Source of the DNA: Planctomycetia bacterium
GTDB lineage: Bacteria > Planctomycetota > Planctomycetia > Pirellulales > UBA1268
Length of the DNA: 64,000 nucleotides
Direction of reading: 5' to 3'
Assembly: GCA_026401035.1 (NCBI GenBank)
Contig: JAPLNR010000053.1
Span: 25,451-89,450, forward strand
Positions 27,812-36,172 of the stretch are shown here, one piece after another. Numbering within the stretch: position 1 is the first letter of the stretch; each line of letters starts with the position of its first letter. Under the pieces are notes generated by a model. It made no database searches. It was not told the origin of the DNA and saw only the letters and a list, made by a program, of their open reading frames with translations. Both the position numbers and the translations under genes were made by a program.

Positions 27812-28421
27812 CTTCACGCGGAACACGCCGGCTGGGAATTTTGTCCGCCCGCAAATCCTTCGCTCCTCGGCGCCAGGCCTCACGGCCAGCGGTGCGCTGC
27901 TGGTGGGTGTCGCGATTGTTCTGGGCGGCACCGCCGGCTGTGGATCGCCGGCGGCCCCCACGCCCGTGGCAAAGCAGGCCTCAGTGTCGCCGGGGGCAGC
28001 GGCGTCCAGCGAGCGTTCCACGCTGGCCTTGCCTCCGGTACGAACCGGCCAGCCGCGGGAGGTCTCCTTCGACGACATCAAGTTCGACATGGAGAAGGGG
28101 GCCCCGTTCACCGGCGATCTACTGCCGAAGCGGGTGACGGCGCTGGAGCAGGAACGGATCCGGATCCGCGGCTACATCCTCCCCAGTTTCCAGCAGACGG
28201 GCCTCACACAGTTCGTGCTCGTGCGTGACAATATGGAGTGCTGTTTCGGCCCGGGGGCCGCCCTCTACGACTGCATCGTGGTCCGCATGCAGCCCGGTAA
28301 AACCGCGAATTTTTCGATCCGTCCAGTGGCCGTCTCGGGCGTGTTTCGCCTCGAAGAGCTCCGCGGTCCCGACGGCAAGCATCTGGCGATCTACGCGCTC
28401 GACGGCGAGGCCGTGCAGTAA
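27801..28421 (+). CDS. DUF3299 lipoprotein
   Basis: A 206-residue protein starting at GTG 27801, fixed by GGAGG 6 nt upstream. Its lipobox is 'VLGGTAGCGSP' (Cys about 50, after an unusually long leader; an internal start is possible). The DUF3299 domain follows: 'VSFDDIKFDMEKGAPFTGDLLPKRVTALE', 'IRIRGYILPSFQQTGLTQFVLVRDNMECCFGPG', 'GVFRLEELRGPDGKHLAIYALDGEAV'. It shares the 'TQF-LVRD..-CCFG' core with the upstream protein. DUF3299 proteins often sit beside ABC exporters; their role is unknown, and metal handling has been proposed by context. Confidence 0.78.
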   Translation: MHGSFTRNTPAGNFVRPQILRSSAPGLTASGALLVGVAIVLGGTAGCGSPAAPTPVAKQASVSPGAAASSERSTLALPPVRTGQPREVSFDDIKFDMEKGAPFTGDLLPKRVTALEQERIRIRGYILPSFQQTGLTQFVLVRDNMECCFGPGAALYDCIVVRMQPGKTANFSIRPVAVSGVFRLEELRGPDGKHLAIYALDGEAVQ

Positions 28422-28560
28422 TCATGCGGGGCTGAATCATGCCGGCACGCAACACGTCCGTCGAAAAGATGCACGAACCGGAGGCCGCTGGTACCATCCT
28501 GCTCCGAGGCGGCAATGGTGGCGGCCTCGCTTTCCAGCGACAGAAGGTCAGCGGCCGCAC

Positions 28561-29355
28561 ATGAACATGGATTTCTCCTGGCTCTACGAGATCCCCACTC
28601 GGAACCTCGCGCTGCTCTCGATCGCGGTGTTCGTCGGCTTCTACTGGCTGGGGGCGATCTTTCTGCGGCCCATCCTTCGGCAGTTCGTCAAGCACACCGC
28701 CGGCTCCAACGACATCGTCGGCTACGTGCTCTCCTGCTTCTGCGTGTTCTACGGCCTCCTCCTCGGTCTGATCGCCGTCACCGCCTACCAAAACGTCGCC
28801 GACGCGGGCTCGAATGTCACCCGCGAAGCCGCGGCTCTCTCGGCGCTCTACGAAGACGTCTCCCGCTACCCGGATCCCTACGGACAAAACCTGCGGTGGC
28901 TGCTGCGGGATTACACCCGCTACGTGATCAAGTATGCCTGGCCGCTCCAGCAGAAGGGGATCGTTCCGGAAGAGGGCACGATTCGCGCCGAGGCGTTCCA
29001 CGATCGGCTCCTCGACTTTCAGCCCACGACCCCTGCGGAGGAGATCCTCCACGCCGAGGCGATGCGGCAGCTCAACCACTTCCTCGAGTGCCGGCGGATG
29101 CGGCTCTTTTCGGTCCGGTCGGCCCTGCCCGCCTCGATGTGGTACGTGATGATCCTCGGTGCGGTCCTCAACCTCGCCATTTGCTGGCTCTTCGACATGC
29201 GATTTCTCACGCAGCTCGTGCTCGGTGGAATTCTCGCCGCTTATCTCGGCACGATGATATTTCTGATCGTCGACATGAACCAGCCGTTTCGCGGCGACGT
29301 GAGCGTATCGTCGGAGGCGTTCGAAACACTCTACCGCCGGATGAACGAGGACTGA
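28561..29355 (+). CDS. DUF4239 (bestrophin-like) membrane protein
   Basis: A 264-residue protein with two helices near the N-terminus ('LALLSIAVFVGFYWLGAIFL', 'IVGYVLSCFCVFYGLLLGLIAVTAYQ'), a cytosolic helical middle ('NVTREAAALSALYEDVSRYPDPYGQNLRWLLRDYTRYVI') and two helices at the C-terminus. This matches DUF4239, a family with similarity to bestrophin channels. It starts a tight sub-operon: the next gene begins 2 nt after its stop. An ion or small-solute channel is an inference from the fold. Confidence 0.75.
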   Translation: MNMDFSWLYEIPTRNLALLSIAVFVGFYWLGAIFLRPILRQFVKHTAGSNDIVGYVLSCFCVFYGLLLGLIAVTAYQNVADAGSNVTREAAALSALYEDVSRYPDPYGQNLRWLLRDYTRYVIKYAWPLQQKGIVPEEGTIRAEAFHDRLLDFQPTTPAEEILHAEAMRQLNHFLECRRMRLFSVRSALPASMWYVMILGAVLNLAICWLFDMRFLTQLVLGGILAAYLGTMIFLIVDMNQPFRGDVSVSSEAFETLYRRMNED

Positions 29356-29357
29356 CC

Positions 29358-30659
29358 ATGACGACGACTTCGATCTCCCGACGGTCTGCGGTCAAGAGCG
29401 GCGTGGCGGCGACACTCGCGGCCGCCCGGGCGCTATCGCCGGCTCTGTTCGTAGGCTGCTCGCTGGGAATTCCTCCGCGGGCCCGGAAAGTTACCGTCGG
29501 CATGCTCCATTCGCAGACCGGTCCGCTGGCGATCAGCGCGACGTCGCTCCGCGACATCGAACTCTTCTCCTTTGAAAAGATCAATGCGGCCGGCGGCCTG
29601 CTCGGCTGCCAGATCGATGCCCTTGCCCCGGATCCGCGGTCGCGCACCGACCTCTTCGAGAAGCGCAGCCGACAAGTGCTCGACGCGGGGGCGGTCGCCG
29701 TCTTCGGCTGCTGGACGAGCCTGAGCCGCAAGGCCGTGCTGCCACTCTTCGAGGAACGCGACAATCTCCTCTTCTATTCAGTGCAGTACGAGGGCAACGA
29801 GTCGTCGAAAAACGTCGTCTACGGCGGCCTCGTGCCCAACCAGCAGGTGCTGCCGACGATCGACTGGCTGACGGGCGCCGGCGGCGGCATGAAAAAGAAA
29901 ATCTTCCTGCTCGGCTCCGACTACGTGTTCCCCCGCACGGCCAACTTCATTGCCAAGAAATACCTCGCGCTCAAGGGCCTGAAGCCGGCGGGCGAGGCCT
30001 ACTACCCGCTCGGCCATGCCGACTTCGGTCCGGCCGTGAAGACAATCCTCGCCTCCGGCGCCGACTGCGTGCTCAACACGGTCAACGGCGACTCGAACCT
30101 CGGGCTCTTCGCGGCCCTCCACGCGGCAAAGATCGACCCCGCCAAGGTGCCGGTCGTATCAACGAGCATCGCCGAGGACGAGCTCCGCAGCCTGTTGCCG
30201 GAGCAGGTGACGGGGCATTACGCCGCCTCCTGCTACTACCAGAGCCTGCCGAGCGAGAACAATCGGCGGTGGGTCGCTGATTTTCGCAACGAGTTTGGCT
30301 CCGACCGCGTCACGGGCGATCCGATGGAGCCGGACTATTGCCTCGTGCAGCTCTGGAAGCAGGCAGTCGAGCGGGCGGGGTCGTTTGAGACCGAGGCGGT
30401 GCGACAGGCATTTCGTGACGGACTCACATTCGACGGCCCGGGCGGCCAGGTCCGACTCGACCCGAAAACACAGCACACCACGAAGTATTTCCGGCTCGGA
30501 AAGATTCGCGCCGACCGGCAATTCGACATCGTCCATGAGTCGGAGAGCCCGATCGATCCCGATCCCTACCCGCAGATCGCCTTCCCCGGCTGGAGCTGCG
30601 ACTGGACGAAGAACGGCGTCACCCGCGGAGCAGAGGTGGACATCAATGGCAACGTTTGA
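29358..30659 (+). CDS. Orphan UrtA-like substrate-binding lipoprotein
   Basis: A 433-residue type I periplasmic binding protein of the urea/short-chain amide group. It starts with 'SRRSAVKSG' (Tat-like) and a lipobox 'SPALFVGC'. Family segments are 'VTVGMLHSQTGPLAISATSLRDIELFSFEKINAAGGLLG', 'VFGCWTSLSRKAVLPLFEERDNLLFYSVQYEGNESS' and 'GLVPNQQVLPTIDWL'. In typical urea transporters urtA is followed by urtBCDE; none is here. Instead it lies between a bestrophin-like channel and an AIM24 gene, so it may act as a receptor. Start ATG 29358 is 2 nt after the previous stop. Confidence 0.88.
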   Translation: MTTTSISRRSAVKSGVAATLAAARALSPALFVGCSLGIPPRARKVTVGMLHSQTGPLAISATSLRDIELFSFEKINAAGGLLGCQIDALAPDPRSRTDLFEKRSRQVLDAGAVAVFGCWTSLSRKAVLPLFEERDNLLFYSVQYEGNESSKNVVYGGLVPNQQVLPTIDWLTGAGGGMKKKIFLLGSDYVFPRTANFIAKKYLALKGLKPAGEAYYPLGHADFGPAVKTILASGADCVLNTVNGDSNLGLFAALHAAKIDPAKVPVVSTSIAEDELRSLLPEQVTGHYAASCYYQSLPSENNRRWVADFRNEFGSDRVTGDPMEPDYCLVQLWKQAVERAGSFETEAVRQAFRDGLTFDGPGGQVRLDPKTQHTTKYFRLGKIRADRQFDIVHESESPIDPDPYPQIAFPGWSCDWTKNGVTRGAEVDINGNV

Positions 30660-31320
30660 GGTCGAGCACTCCGAGGGAATGCGCTGGGTGAAGGTGGGGC
30701 TCGTCGACGACGACGTCCGCACCGAGCGGGGCGCCCTCAACCACATGCAGGGCACCGTCACGATGGACGTGCCACTGCCCTCGCTCAAGTCGTGGTGGGT
30801 GTCGCTCTTCTCCGATGAATCGGCGCTGCGGCCCCGCTACAGCGGCACCGGCACCGTGTATCTCGATTCATCGCTCGGCGGCTACCACCTCATGGCGGTG
30901 AAGCCGGGCGAGCGTTGGATCCTCGACACGAAATGCTTCTGGGCGAGTGACGGCGAAGTGAAGCTCTCCGTGCACCGCGAACGGACGTGGACCGCGTATT
31001 GGGCCGATCAGGGTTTCTTCTGGTACAAGACCGCCCTCAAGGGGGATGGCCAGGTGGTGCTCGCCGTCGACGGCCCCGTGGAGGAGGTCGATCTGGTGGA
31101 TGACCAGCTCATCGCCGACGGCCCGTTCGTCATCGCCCACACCAGCGGTGTCTCGCTGTCGGTCCGCAGGCCCGCCAAGTCGTGGTTCAGCTACCTTCTC
31201 TCCGGACAAAAGTGGGCCTACGTCTACCGGGGCACGGGAAAATTGCTGCTCTGCACCACGCCCTACTGGCGGCAGCGGATGCAGAAGGAGCGGCCGGGCA
31301 ACGCCGCAACGTACGCTTGA
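30646..31320 (+). CDS. AIM24 family protein
   Basis: A 224-residue protein of the AIM24/DUF124 family (beta-barrel-like, similar in fold to TRAP attenuation proteins). Motifs include 'GALNHMQGTVTMDVPLPS', 'YSGTGTVYLDSSLGGYHLMAV', 'WILDTKCFWASDGEVKLSV', 'FFWYKTALKGDGQVVLAVDGPVEEVDL' and 'DGPFVIAHTSGVSLSV'. It lacks a signal peptide, so it is probably cytosolic. Its start overlaps the end of the UrtA-like gene by 14 nt. The family has no assigned biochemical role in bacteria. Confidence 0.85.
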   Translation: MATFEVEHSEGMRWVKVGLVDDDVRTERGALNHMQGTVTMDVPLPSLKSWWVSLFSDESALRPRYSGTGTVYLDSSLGGYHLMAVKPGERWILDTKCFWASDGEVKLSVHRERTWTAYWADQGFFWYKTALKGDGQVVLAVDGPVEEVDLVDDQLIADGPFVIAHTSGVSLSVRRPAKSWFSYLLSGQKWAYVYRGTGKLLLCTTPYWRQRMQKERPGNAATYA

Positions 31321-31324
31321 GGGC

Positions 31325-32530
31325 ATGGTCACCCGGCATGCCCTTCACGTCATCGATCACCACGTCGCCCGCTTCCGGCGGCAGGCCGCTGGCCGCCGCA
31401 TTGCGATCCTGTTGACACTCTGCCTGCCGCCATGGGCCGCACCAGCTTCCGCCTGCCCGTTCTGCGGCGTCGTCGGCCAGTCGCTGGCCGAGCGGCGTGA
31501 TGCCGCGGCGGTCGTGGCCGTGGGCGAGTCGGATGGAGGTGCGGCGGCGGATGCAGCCGGGTTCCCCACGCAGCGGTTTCAGATTCATCAGGTGCTGCGC
31601 GGGCTACAGCCCAAGGCACGGGATCGCGCCGGAGAAATGGTGGCGGCCCGCGTGGCCGGCCCGGTGGCGGGAACGGCGGTGCTGTTCGCCACGGCGGACG
31701 CGCCGCCGCGCTGGACCGCACTCGCGGCCAATGAAGCGGTGCTCGCCCACATAGTCACGGCGCCGGCCATGACGGCGCCGGCAGCCGAGCGGCTCCGGTG
31801 GTTTGCCCAGCGGCTCGAACATCCAGAACCCGCTATCGCGGAGGATGCGTTCACGGAGTTTGGCCTTGCCCCCTTCGAGGCGGTGCGGGAAGCCGCCGAC
31901 GCGTTCGACAGGAAAAAACTTCGCGGGTGGGTCGGTGAGCCCGGCATCGACCAACGGCGGCGCGGCTTTTATGGACTCGCGCTCGGCCTCGTGGCGGCGA
32001 GCGTCGATGACGCGGCCGAACGGGCTGCCTGCCTCGACGTCCTGCATCGCGCCCTGGAGGCGCCGGGCGACGATTTTCGTGCGGGCTTCGACGGCCTGAT
32101 GGGGGGCATCCTCGTGGCCGAAGGGCCGCGCGGCCTCGAGCATCTCGACAGCCGCGGCCTGTTTGGGCCGGACGCCCGGCCCGTCGACCAGAGGCACCTG
32201 CTCTCCGCGTTGCGGTTCGCCTGGGAAAACCTCGGCGGCTCGATCCCGCGCGATCGGATCGCGGCGGCAACGGCCGCGCTGCTCGCCCGGCCCGTGGTGG
32301 CCGCCGCCGCGGCGATCGATCTTGCCCGGTATCAGGCATGGGACGCCGTCGACGACGTGGCGAATCTCTGGGACACGCTCGGCGCGGAGGATCCGCTCGT
32401 TCGCCGGGCCGTCGCGGGGTATCTGTCCGCCTGTCCGACACCGGCGGCCAGAGAGCAGGCGGCGCGGATCCGACGGCAGAACCCTGCCGCCTTCCAGCAG
32501 GCGGTCGAGGCAGTGGCGTTGCCACAGTAG
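31325..32530 (+). CDS. Secreted CPFC-motif protein 2, HEAT-like
   Basis: A 401-residue paralogue of the 25499 protein. The signal peptide ends in 'APASA', then CPFCGVVGQSLAERRDAAAVVAVGES gives the same CPFC motif, spacing and following helix. A beta segment ('FQIHQVLRGLQ', 'AVLFATADAPPRWT') and helical repeats follow ('WFAQRLEHPEPAIAEDAFTEFGLAPFEAVREA' aligns with 'FFQQHLEDPDETLARDAYDEFAVAPYDDVRGL' of protein 1). It lacks the acidic linker and C-terminal membrane helix, so it may be soluble in the periplasm. It begins 4 nt after AIM24. Its TAG stop is inside a palindromic repeat. Confidence 0.72.
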   Translation: MVTRHALHVIDHHVARFRRQAAGRRIAILLTLCLPPWAAPASACPFCGVVGQSLAERRDAAAVVAVGESDGGAAADAAGFPTQRFQIHQVLRGLQPKARDRAGEMVAARVAGPVAGTAVLFATADAPPRWTALAANEAVLAHIVTAPAMTAPAAERLRWFAQRLEHPEPAIAEDAFTEFGLAPFEAVREAADAFDRKKLRGWVGEPGIDQRRRGFYGLALGLVAASVDDAAERAACLDVLHRALEAPGDDFRAGFDGLMGGILVAEGPRGLEHLDSRGLFGPDARPVDQRHLLSALRFAWENLGGSIPRDRIAAATAALLARPVVAAAAAIDLARYQAWDAVDDVANLWDTLGAEDPLVRRAVAGYLSACPTPAAREQAARIRRQNPAAFQQAVEAVALPQ

Positions 32531-32548
32531 GACAGGCTTCAGCCTGTC
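32527..32548. repeat. Palindromic repeat copy with CPFC-2 stop
   Basis: GACAGGCTTCAGCCTGTC preceded by GTAG; the TAG (32528-32530) is the stop codon of the CPFC-2 gene. It is in inverted orientation to the copy at 32579. Confidence 0.9.
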
Positions 32549-32578
32549 GGATGGCATGCCACGTTTTTGCCGATCGGC

Positions 32579-32600
32579 GACAGGCTGAAGCCTGTCCTAC
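32579..32600. repeat. Palindromic repeat copy with TolC stop
   Basis: GACAGGCTGAAGCCTGTC followed by CTAC. On the minus strand this is GTAG plus the palindrome, and the TAG is the stop of the TolC-family gene. The two copies together could pair over 22 bp with a 30-nt loop. Confidence 0.9.
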
Positions 32601-34927
32601 TTCAATTGCGTCGCCGCGGCGACGTCGGGCGACGTGACCGCGTTGGCCGACGGCAGGGCATCCTGTGTCCAGTGGGCGACGGCCCGCAGCGCTTCGTCGC
32701 GACCTCCCACCGCCGGCGGCAGGCTCGCGCTCGTGCCGGGGATCGTTCCGGGGATCGCCATCGGGGGCGGCGTGGGGAGCAGTTCGGGAGCTCCATATCC
32801 AGACCTTTCCTGCGGCGTGCCGGGGAACACCCGTGGCACCTGCTGCTCGGTTTCGCGGGTCGACGGGTCACGGGGTGGCAACTGCACGGCCTGGGCGTCG
32901 GCACCGACCGACTCGAAGTTTTGCGTGATCGCTCCGCGGCTGAAGACACCCGGCCGCGAGTGGCCGTAGTCGAGGTAGATGCTCGCATCGCGCTGACGGG
33001 CCCGACGGTGGGCGTCGAAGTAGGCCTTCCCCGGCCACGGACCCTCGGCGAGAAACACGCCGTTGTATTCGAGCAGCGAACCCTTGCGGTAATGGAGCTG
33101 CGAGATCGAGCGGTTGTAGTCGACCAGGGCGCGGTAGTAGGAGCTCTCCGCCTCGGCCCGCCGCCGCTGGGCGTCGAGCAGTTGGTCGAGCGTGACGGTG
33201 CCGGCGTCATAGGCGGCCTGCACCGCCTCCACCTGCCGCTCGGCGGCCACGCGGCGGTTGAAGTTGGTCTGCGAGAGAGAGAAGTTGGTGTCGACATTTC
33301 GCACCGCCTCGACCAGCGCGTGCGAGGCCTCGAGTTCCTCGTCCTGCAGCCGTGCCCGTTCGCGGGCCAGGCTTAACTGGAAGTGACGCACGGTCGCCAT
33401 TTCGCGGCGGAAGCCGAGCGGCATCAGGAACTGGGCCCCTGCCTGCCACTCCTGATACTTGCCGCTCAAGAGTGAGGAATAGGCATCGGTACCCTCGAGG
33501 CTGTCAGTGACTTGTCCGCCGACGATCGGCCCGGGCTGCGGAAAAGGCTGGTAATCCTGATTGATCAATTCCTTGCCCGTGCCGAGGAACCGCCAGCGGC
33601 CGACGAGGTCGAGCCGCGGGAGCAGCAGGTTCTTGGCCGCCGTGAGCTCGAGTTCACGCTGCTTGATCACCCACTTCTGCTTGCGGAGTTCGGCCGACCG
33701 CGACAGGGCCTCGACGAGCGACTGCTGCCAGTCGAAGGCGATCCGGGCCGTGGTCGGCTCGTCGGCGGGCCGGATCAGCCGGCCGTCGCTGGCGGTGATG
33801 CCCATCATGTAACGGAGTCGATTTTCGCAGCGGTAGACGTCCGTGAGCGCCTGCTCCACTTCGCTACGGAAGAAGAAATACTGCTCGCGGGCCTGAGCCT
33901 CCTTGTCGGCCTCGCCACCCCGCGACTGCTCCACGTAGAGGGCATGCACCTTCCGCCAAGCCTCGAGCGAACTGTCGCGGCCGGCCTTGCGGGCCTCGAG
34001 GTTGCGGTAGGCGAAGTACAGTTCCCAGTATGACTGCTCGGTATCGCTGACGAGGTTGCGGACGCCGGACTCGAATTCGGCCAGCGAGATGTCGGCATTG
34101 ATCCGCGCCAGGAGGACACCGCGGAAGTTGGGCCTGCCGAAGACGTTGTCAAACGTGTCGGGGCCGGCAATGCGGTTGTAGGTGACACCCGCCCCCTGCA
34201 AGAGCGGCTGGTTGAAGCTGAAGTCGTAGGCGGTGGTCCACGTCGTATCGACGTCGCGGAAGGCGTTGTTCGTATTGGCGGCCGTAATGCTGTTCGACAC
34301 GCCGAACTGCGCACCGGTCGCCGTGCGCTTGGTCAGGCCGACTGAATTGGTGCCGTTGACGGTCTTCAGCACCGGCACGAACAGAAATGTCTGGAATATC
34401 GGATCGACGTTCTGTGGACGATTCCCCGATTCCCAGGTCGAACTGGCGGACACTTGGGCATCGAATGCGGCCAGCGCGCTCTCGACTCCGCGGAACGGAT
34501 CGGTCTCTGCGATCGCCGGGTCGTAGATGCTCGGCGTCTGAGCCGGCGCCGTCAGCAGCGACACCGGCGGCTCGCCGGTCTGCGGCCGCGGCCCGCCGAA
34601 GCTTGCGAAGCGGCCGCCGAGGTTACGGAGCACCTTGCCGTTTTCGAGTGCGGTGCGGATCGCCTCCTCGAGCGAGAGTTCCCAGATCTGGTCGAACTTC
34701 GCGTTGGTGAGCGTCAGCGGTTCGGTCGTGCCGGCCGCCTCGTCGAGCGGCTGCTGCTCCGTATCCGGATATTCGAGTTTTTGAATCGCCCCGACGTAGT
34801 GCGAGAGGTCGCCGTCCTCGAAGAAGTAGAACGGCTGCCGCGGCGCACATCCTCCCGCGAGCAGCGAAACGCTCGTCAGGATCACCCAGGTTGTTCGGAT
34901 GGTGCGATGCACGGGGGGCAGTTCCAA
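32597..34927 (-). CDS. TolC-family outer membrane lipoprotein
   Basis: A 776-residue outer-membrane efflux protein. It has a lipobox ('VSLLAGGCAP'), then two halves with long alpha-helical hairpins typical of TolC: 'WELSLEEAIRTALENGKVLRNLGG', 'LAEFESGVRNLVSDTEQSYWELYFAYRNLEARKAG', 'VEALSRSAELRKQKWVIKQRELELTAAKNLLLPRLDLVG' and 'AYDAGTVTLDQLLDAQRRRAEAESSYYRALVDYNRSI'. The first half has an insert rich in beta sequence ('TTWTTAYDFSFNQPLLQGAG'). It is longer than usual because of this insert and a C-terminal disordered tail of about 120 residues. No membrane-fusion partner gene is adjacent. Confidence 0.9.
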   Translation of the reverse strand: MELPPVHRTIRTTWVILTSVSLLAGGCAPRQPFYFFEDGDLSHYVGAIQKLEYPDTEQQPLDEAAGTTEPLTLTNAKFDQIWELSLEEAIRTALENGKVLRNLGGRFASFGGPRPQTGEPPVSLLTAPAQTPSIYDPAIAETDPFRGVESALAAFDAQVSASSTWESGNRPQNVDPIFQTFLFVPVLKTVNGTNSVGLTKRTATGAQFGVSNSITAANTNNAFRDVDTTWTTAYDFSFNQPLLQGAGVTYNRIAGPDTFDNVFGRPNFRGVLLARINADISLAEFESGVRNLVSDTEQSYWELYFAYRNLEARKAGRDSSLEAWRKVHALYVEQSRGGEADKEAQAREQYFFFRSEVEQALTDVYRCENRLRYMMGITASDGRLIRPADEPTTARIAFDWQQSLVEALSRSAELRKQKWVIKQRELELTAAKNLLLPRLDLVGRWRFLGTGKELINQDYQPFPQPGPIVGGQVTDSLEGTDAYSSLLSGKYQEWQAGAQFLMPLGFRREMATVRHFQLSLARERARLQDEELEASHALVEAVRNVDTNFSLSQTNFNRRVAAERQVEAVQAAYDAGTVTLDQLLDAQRRRAEAESSYYRALVDYNRSISQLHYRKGSLLEYNGVFLAEGPWPGKAYFDAHRRARQRDASIYLDYGHSRPGVFSRGAITQNFESVGADAQAVQLPPRDPSTRETEQQVPRVFPGTPQERSGYGAPELLPTPPPMAIPGTIPGTSASLPPAVGGRDEALRAVAHWTQDALPSANAVTSPDVAAATQLK

Positions 34928-34982
34928 CGGTCAACAGTTGTCGAGCCAAAAACCGGCTCAAAATGCCGCCGCTGCGCCCAGG

Positions 34983-35013
34983 GGGAACAGGTCGCGGAGA
35001 CGCGACCATTCCC
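34983..35013. terminator. GC-rich hairpin with GAGA loop between apbE and tolC
   Basis: GGTCGCG and CGCGACC enclose GAGA (a GNRA tetraloop), and outer GGGAA/TTCCC arms extend the stem across small internal bulges. It lies 116 nt downstream of the apbE stop and 56 nt upstream of the TolC-family start, both on the minus strand. It may end apbE transcripts or form part of the tolC leader. Confidence 0.45.
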
Positions 35014-35128
35014 AGCGTGGGGCCCCCCGACTCCACGTCTGCAACTCGTGCACCCAGGCGCAGCGACAGCACAAGGGATATCGGCGTCACAGCCGGCAAA
35101 CTTCGGGGAATCGTCAAAGTCGGCCCAG

Positions 35129-36154
35129 TTACTCGGCGGTCTGGGAAGCCTGGGTGGGCCAGTTGGGGGAGCGGGTTTCGCGGGGGTTTCCCGCCTCCAG
35201 CCAGACAAACCGGGCGGCGCAGCCCGGTTCCGCCGCGACCGCGCGGAGCCCCGCCTCGGGCCCGAGAACGCTCGCCGCCGTGGCGAGCGCGTCGGCCGTC
35301 GCGCAATCGGGGGCGATCACCGTGACGGCCGCAGGCCCCACCACGCCGAGGCCGGTTCGCGGATCGACGATGTGGCTGTAGCGAATGCCCGCGATCTCCA
35401 CGCCCTGAAAGGCATCGCCCGAGGTCGTGACCGCCGCGTTCACAAGCAGCAGCGTCTCCTGTGCCCCGGTCGTCGCCGCTGGGTCGAGTGCCGCCACATC
35501 GATCCGCCAACCGGCGGTGCCGGGCGGTGGACCAGACACGGCGACGTCGCCCGAGGCGTCGATCATCGCCGCGCGGATGCCCCGACTGCGAAGCAGTTCC
35601 AAGACGCGATCGATCGCATACCCCATGCCGATCCCACCGAGATCGAGCCGCATGCCGGGCCGCTCGAGCGCCACGGCCTTACGACCCCGGTCGAGCCGCA
35701 GGGCATCCGGTCCCACCGCCTCCCTGGCGGCGGCCAGTTTTTCCGGCAGCGGCATCACCCCCGACCGCCGCGACTGACGCCAGAGCGTGGTGAGCGGCCC
35801 GACCGTCGGATCGAAGGCGCCGTCGGTGGCATCGCGGATCTCGACGGCGCGGTCGAGCACCCGCCAGAGGTCGGCGCTCACCGGCAGCACCGCGGCCGTC
35901 GGCGCCGCAGCGGACAGCCGCGAGAGTTCGCTCTCGGGCTTGTAGTCGGAGAGGATCGCTTCGAGCCTCTCCACCTCGGCAAACGCCTCGCCAAGCACCT
36001 GCTCTCCGGCGGTTGCCGAGGCGGCATGGAGCGTGATCGTCCAGGGCACGCCCATCAGCCGACGGGTTTCGCTGACGCGCACCGGACCGCCCAGCGTGCA
36101 GCCGGCGGCCATGGCGAGCAGGCACGCGACACAGGCTGCCAGCCTGAGGATCAT
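35129..36154 (-). CDS. apbE: FAD:protein FMN transferase ApbE
   Basis: A 341-residue lipoprotein (lipobox 'LAMAAGC') of the ApbE/flavin transferase family. It covalently attaches FMN to Thr residues of target proteins such as Nqr or Rnf subunits outside the cytoplasm. Motifs are 'LMGVPWTITLHA', 'ATDGAFDPTVGPLTTLWR', 'RLDLGGIGMGYAIDRVLELL', 'AMIDASGDVAVSG' and 'YSHIVDPRTGLGV...VTVIAPDCATADALATAASVLG'. ATG 36154 is chosen because the signal peptide starts there. No Nqr or Rnf gene is in the window. A second, broken copy of the C-terminal part lies at 39517. Confidence 0.92.
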   Translation of the reverse strand: MILRLAACVACLLAMAAGCTLGGPVRVSETRRLMGVPWTITLHAASATAGEQVLGEAFAEVERLEAILSDYKPESELSRLSAAAPTAAVLPVSADLWRVLDRAVEIRDATDGAFDPTVGPLTTLWRQSRRSGVMPLPEKLAAAREAVGPDALRLDRGRKAVALERPGMRLDLGGIGMGYAIDRVLELLRSRGIRAAMIDASGDVAVSGPPPGTAGWRIDVAALDPAATTGAQETLLLVNAAVTTSGDAFQGVEIAGIRYSHIVDPRTGLGVVGPAAVTVIAPDCATADALATAASVLGPEAGLRAVAAEPGCAARFVWLEAGNPRETRSPNWPTQASQTAE

Positions 36155-36172
36155 CGGATAGACTCTGATTCC

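Noticed and set aside
29358..30659. Reading the UrtA-like gene as part of a normal urea ABC transporter
   Set aside because: No UrtB, UrtC, UrtD or UrtE gene is adjacent; the ABC genes at 23469-25483 are of the LolD/FtsX exporter type and do not pair with such binding proteins.
34454..36172. Upstream extension of the hypothetical protein frame, making 736 codons
   Set aside because: The extension is antisense to the TolC-family and apbE genes and does not look like protein; the compact protein starts at 36173.
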